Shown in pieces: positions 62,638 to 64,000 of a stretch of 64,000 nucleotides of DNA; the stretch's first letter is position 1, and each line of letters begins with the position of its first letter. Position numbers and translations under genes: made by a program. The stretch is from positions 39,971 through 103,970 of the forward strand of contig NZ_BAHC01000118.1 of assembly GCF_000298195.1 (NCBI RefSeq), written 5' to 3'. The DNA is from Gordonia rhizosphera NBRC 16068. GTDB taxonomy: Bacteria; Actinomycetota; Actinomycetes; Mycobacteriales; Mycobacteriaceae. Below the pieces are notes generated by a model. That model ran no database searches, was not told the DNA's origin, and worked only from the letters and a program-made list of their open reading frames with translations.

Positions 62638-64000
62638 ATGACATCGAACGTGCTGCCGCCCCGTGCGGCACCGCCGGTCGGGGCGACACCGACCCCGGAC
62701 GGGTGGGCCGCCTACCGCCGTCCGCGCCCCACGCCCCGCTGGTGGCGCGACGCCACGGCTGCCGCGATGTGGGGCATCCTGCTGTTCGTCACCGCACTGT
62801 GGGTGGCCGGTGGAGGTCTGACCGACACCGGCACGCTCGGAACGACGCTCACGTCGATCGGTCGGCTGGCCGGACTCTGGGCCTCGGCGCTGCTGCTCGT
62901 GCAGGTCATCATGATGGCCAGGGTGCCGGTGATCGAGCGGGCGTGGGGGCAGGACGCGTTGACCCGACTGCACCGCTGGGTCGGGTTTGGTTCCTTCACA
63001 CTGTTGCTCGTCCACATCGTCTTCGTCACCATCGGGTACGCCGATGCCGACGTGGGACGCATCTGGCACACCGTCGTCGATTTAACCCTCGACTATCCCG
63101 GCATGCTGCTGGCCATCGCCGGCACCGCCGCCATCGTGATGGTCGTGGTGACCTCCTACCGGGCGTCGCGTCGTCGACTGCGCTACGAATCGTGGCACCT
63201 GATCCATCTGTACGGCTATCTGGGCGCGGGCCTCGTTCTGCCCCACCAGCTCTGGACCGGCCAGGAGTTCCTGCAGTCGACGTCGGCGACGGTGTTCTGG
63301 TGGAGCCTGTGGATCCTGTGCGCCGCATCGGTACTGGCGTACCGGATCGCGCTTCCGCTGTGGCGGTCGTGGCGGAACCAGCTACGCGTCGCCGAGGTTC
63401 GGCGCGACGGCCCCCACACCGTGACCGTGACCGTCGCCGGGCCGCGCGTGCGGTCCCTGCGCGCACAGGGCGGGCAGTTCTTCTGGTGGCGGTTCCTGAC
63501 GACGTCCGGTGGCACACGCGCCCACCCGTTCTCGCTGTCGGCCGCGCCCACCCCGCACACCTTGCGCTTCACCGCCGACATCGTCGGCGACGGCACCCGC
63601 GACCTCACCACCCTGACGCCGGGTACCCGCGTCCTCGTCGAGGGACCCTATGGGCGGCTGCATGGTGGCGTGCGCCGGCATTCCAAGGTGCTGCTGCTCG
63701 GGTCGGGTATCGGGATGGCGCCCATGCGGGCCCTGCTCGAGGATCTCGACGCCGGCCCCGGAGACATCACCGTCGTCTATCGCACCCATTCGGTCCGCGA
63801 CGCGGTGCTCGACCGCGAACTCAGCGGCCTCGCGCAGCGGCGACGGGCGCGCTACGTCATGGTCGACGGCCGGCGGAACCCCGACAGGTCGAGCTGGCTG
63901 CCCGCAAACGCGGCGCAGTGGGACGACGCCGCCGCCCTGCTACACCTGTGTCCGGACATCGCCGATCACGACATCTACATCTGTGGTCCCCCGGAATGGA
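62638..64000 (+). CDS. Ferric-reductase-like transmembrane flavoprotein (3' end missing)
   Basis: 454 codons are visible and the gene runs off the window. About six membrane helices carry probable heme ligands (LTRLHRWVGF, LLLVHIVF, ESWHLIHLYGYL, LPHQLW). An FNR-type FAD domain follows (HPFSLSAAP) with an NAD(P) site (LLGSGIGMAPMRALLED) and the typical C-terminal YICGPPEW at the very end. It should pass electrons from NAD(P)H across the membrane to iron or another acceptor. ATG 62638 has no ribosome site; an in-frame ATG at 62629 is equally possible. Little more than the last tens of residues should be missing. Confidence 0.85.
   Translation, partial: MTSNVLPPRAAPPVGATPTPDGWAAYRRPRPTPRWWRDATAAAMWGILLFVTALWVAGGGLTDTGTLGTTLTSIGRLAGLWASALLLVQVIMMARVPVIERAWGQDALTRLHRWVGFGSFTLLLVHIVFVTIGYADADVGRIWHTVVDLTLDYPGMLLAIAGTAAIVMVVVTSYRASRRRLRYESWHLIHLYGYLGAGLVLPHQLWTGQEFLQSTSATVFWWSLWILCAASVLAYRIALPLWRSWRNQLRVAEVRRDGPHTVTVTVAGPRVRSLRAQGGQFFWWRFLTTSGGTRAHPFSLSAAPTPHTLRFTADIVGDGTRDLTTLTPGTRVLVEGPYGRLHGGVRRHSKVLLLGSGIGMAPMRALLEDLDAGPGDITVVYRTHSVRDAVLDRELSGLAQRRRARYVMVDGRRNPDRSSWLPANAAQWDDAAALLHLCPDIADHDIYICGPPEW

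Overview
The window is GC-rich, densely coded DNA from an actinobacterium of the Mycobacteriales, most like Gordonia or a close relative. Supporting signs are a FadD5-type acyl-CoA ligase, a FadB2-type dehydrogenase, a 745-residue monomeric isocitrate dehydrogenase very like mycobacterial Icd2, a single-chain long-chain acyl-CoA carboxylase, mycothiol-type maleylpyruvate isomerase family proteins, an F420-type LLM oxidoreductase and several probable leaderless starts. The assignment comes from remembered protein families, not from a database search.

Region 1 (0-25.5 kb) is mainly a lipid-catabolism island. A PHA-synthase-like protein, a small partner and an HSL-type hydrolase lie on the minus strand. 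A TetR regulator (8844-9542) sits among genes whose promoters share a palindrome, TGACCGnnCGTACGGTnA, found six times (2751, 2900, 9607, 11252, 19751, 19805). The controlled units would be the hydrolase, three acyl-CoA ligases, a cysteine-less thiolase-like protein with its DUF35 partner, a P450-reductase fusion with alcohol and aldehyde dehydrogenases, and an acyl-CoA dehydrogenase. Together these form an oxidise-to-acid, activate-to-CoA, dehydrogenate and cleave route for a hydrophobic, probably branched or cyclic, compound. An ACAD11-like dehydrogenase and its separate kinase-like partner follow, then an SDR. Embedded in the island are a trypsin-like/subtilisin-like protease pair, a RES toxin-antitoxin pair, and an AT-rich insert carrying a frameshifted small membrane-anchored protein.

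Region 2 (26.6-37 kb) holds a carbohydrate unit (sugar-binding lipoprotein, LacI regulator, two Gfo/Idh/MocA oxidoreductases, one sugar isomerase/epimerase) with a clear LacI operator. It is followed by a MarR-controlled DinB-like enzyme, a dienelactone hydrolase, an APC permease, a small DUF3263-like protein and a crotonase.

Region 3 (37-53.5 kb) carries the 1829-residue carboxylase, FadB2, a tautomerase, an extended SDR, FadD5, a TetR-EamA exporter pair, an ECF42-type sigma factor with its DGPF partner and a recognisable promoter, an LLM oxidoreductase, an SDR and small alpha/beta-barrel and VOC proteins.

Region 4 (53.5-64 kb) opens with a rearranged locus. A 1.15-kb inversion (about 53931-55078) has cut a maleylpyruvate-isomerase-family gene and an MBL-fold hydrolase gene in two, next to an intact TetR gene. 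Then come icd2, a PfkB kinase, a tandem USP, a secreted LAS-type peptidase, a DUF2235 hydrolase and a ferric-reductase-like flavoprotein that runs off the end. No rRNA, tRNA, CRISPR array, transposase or integrase was found.
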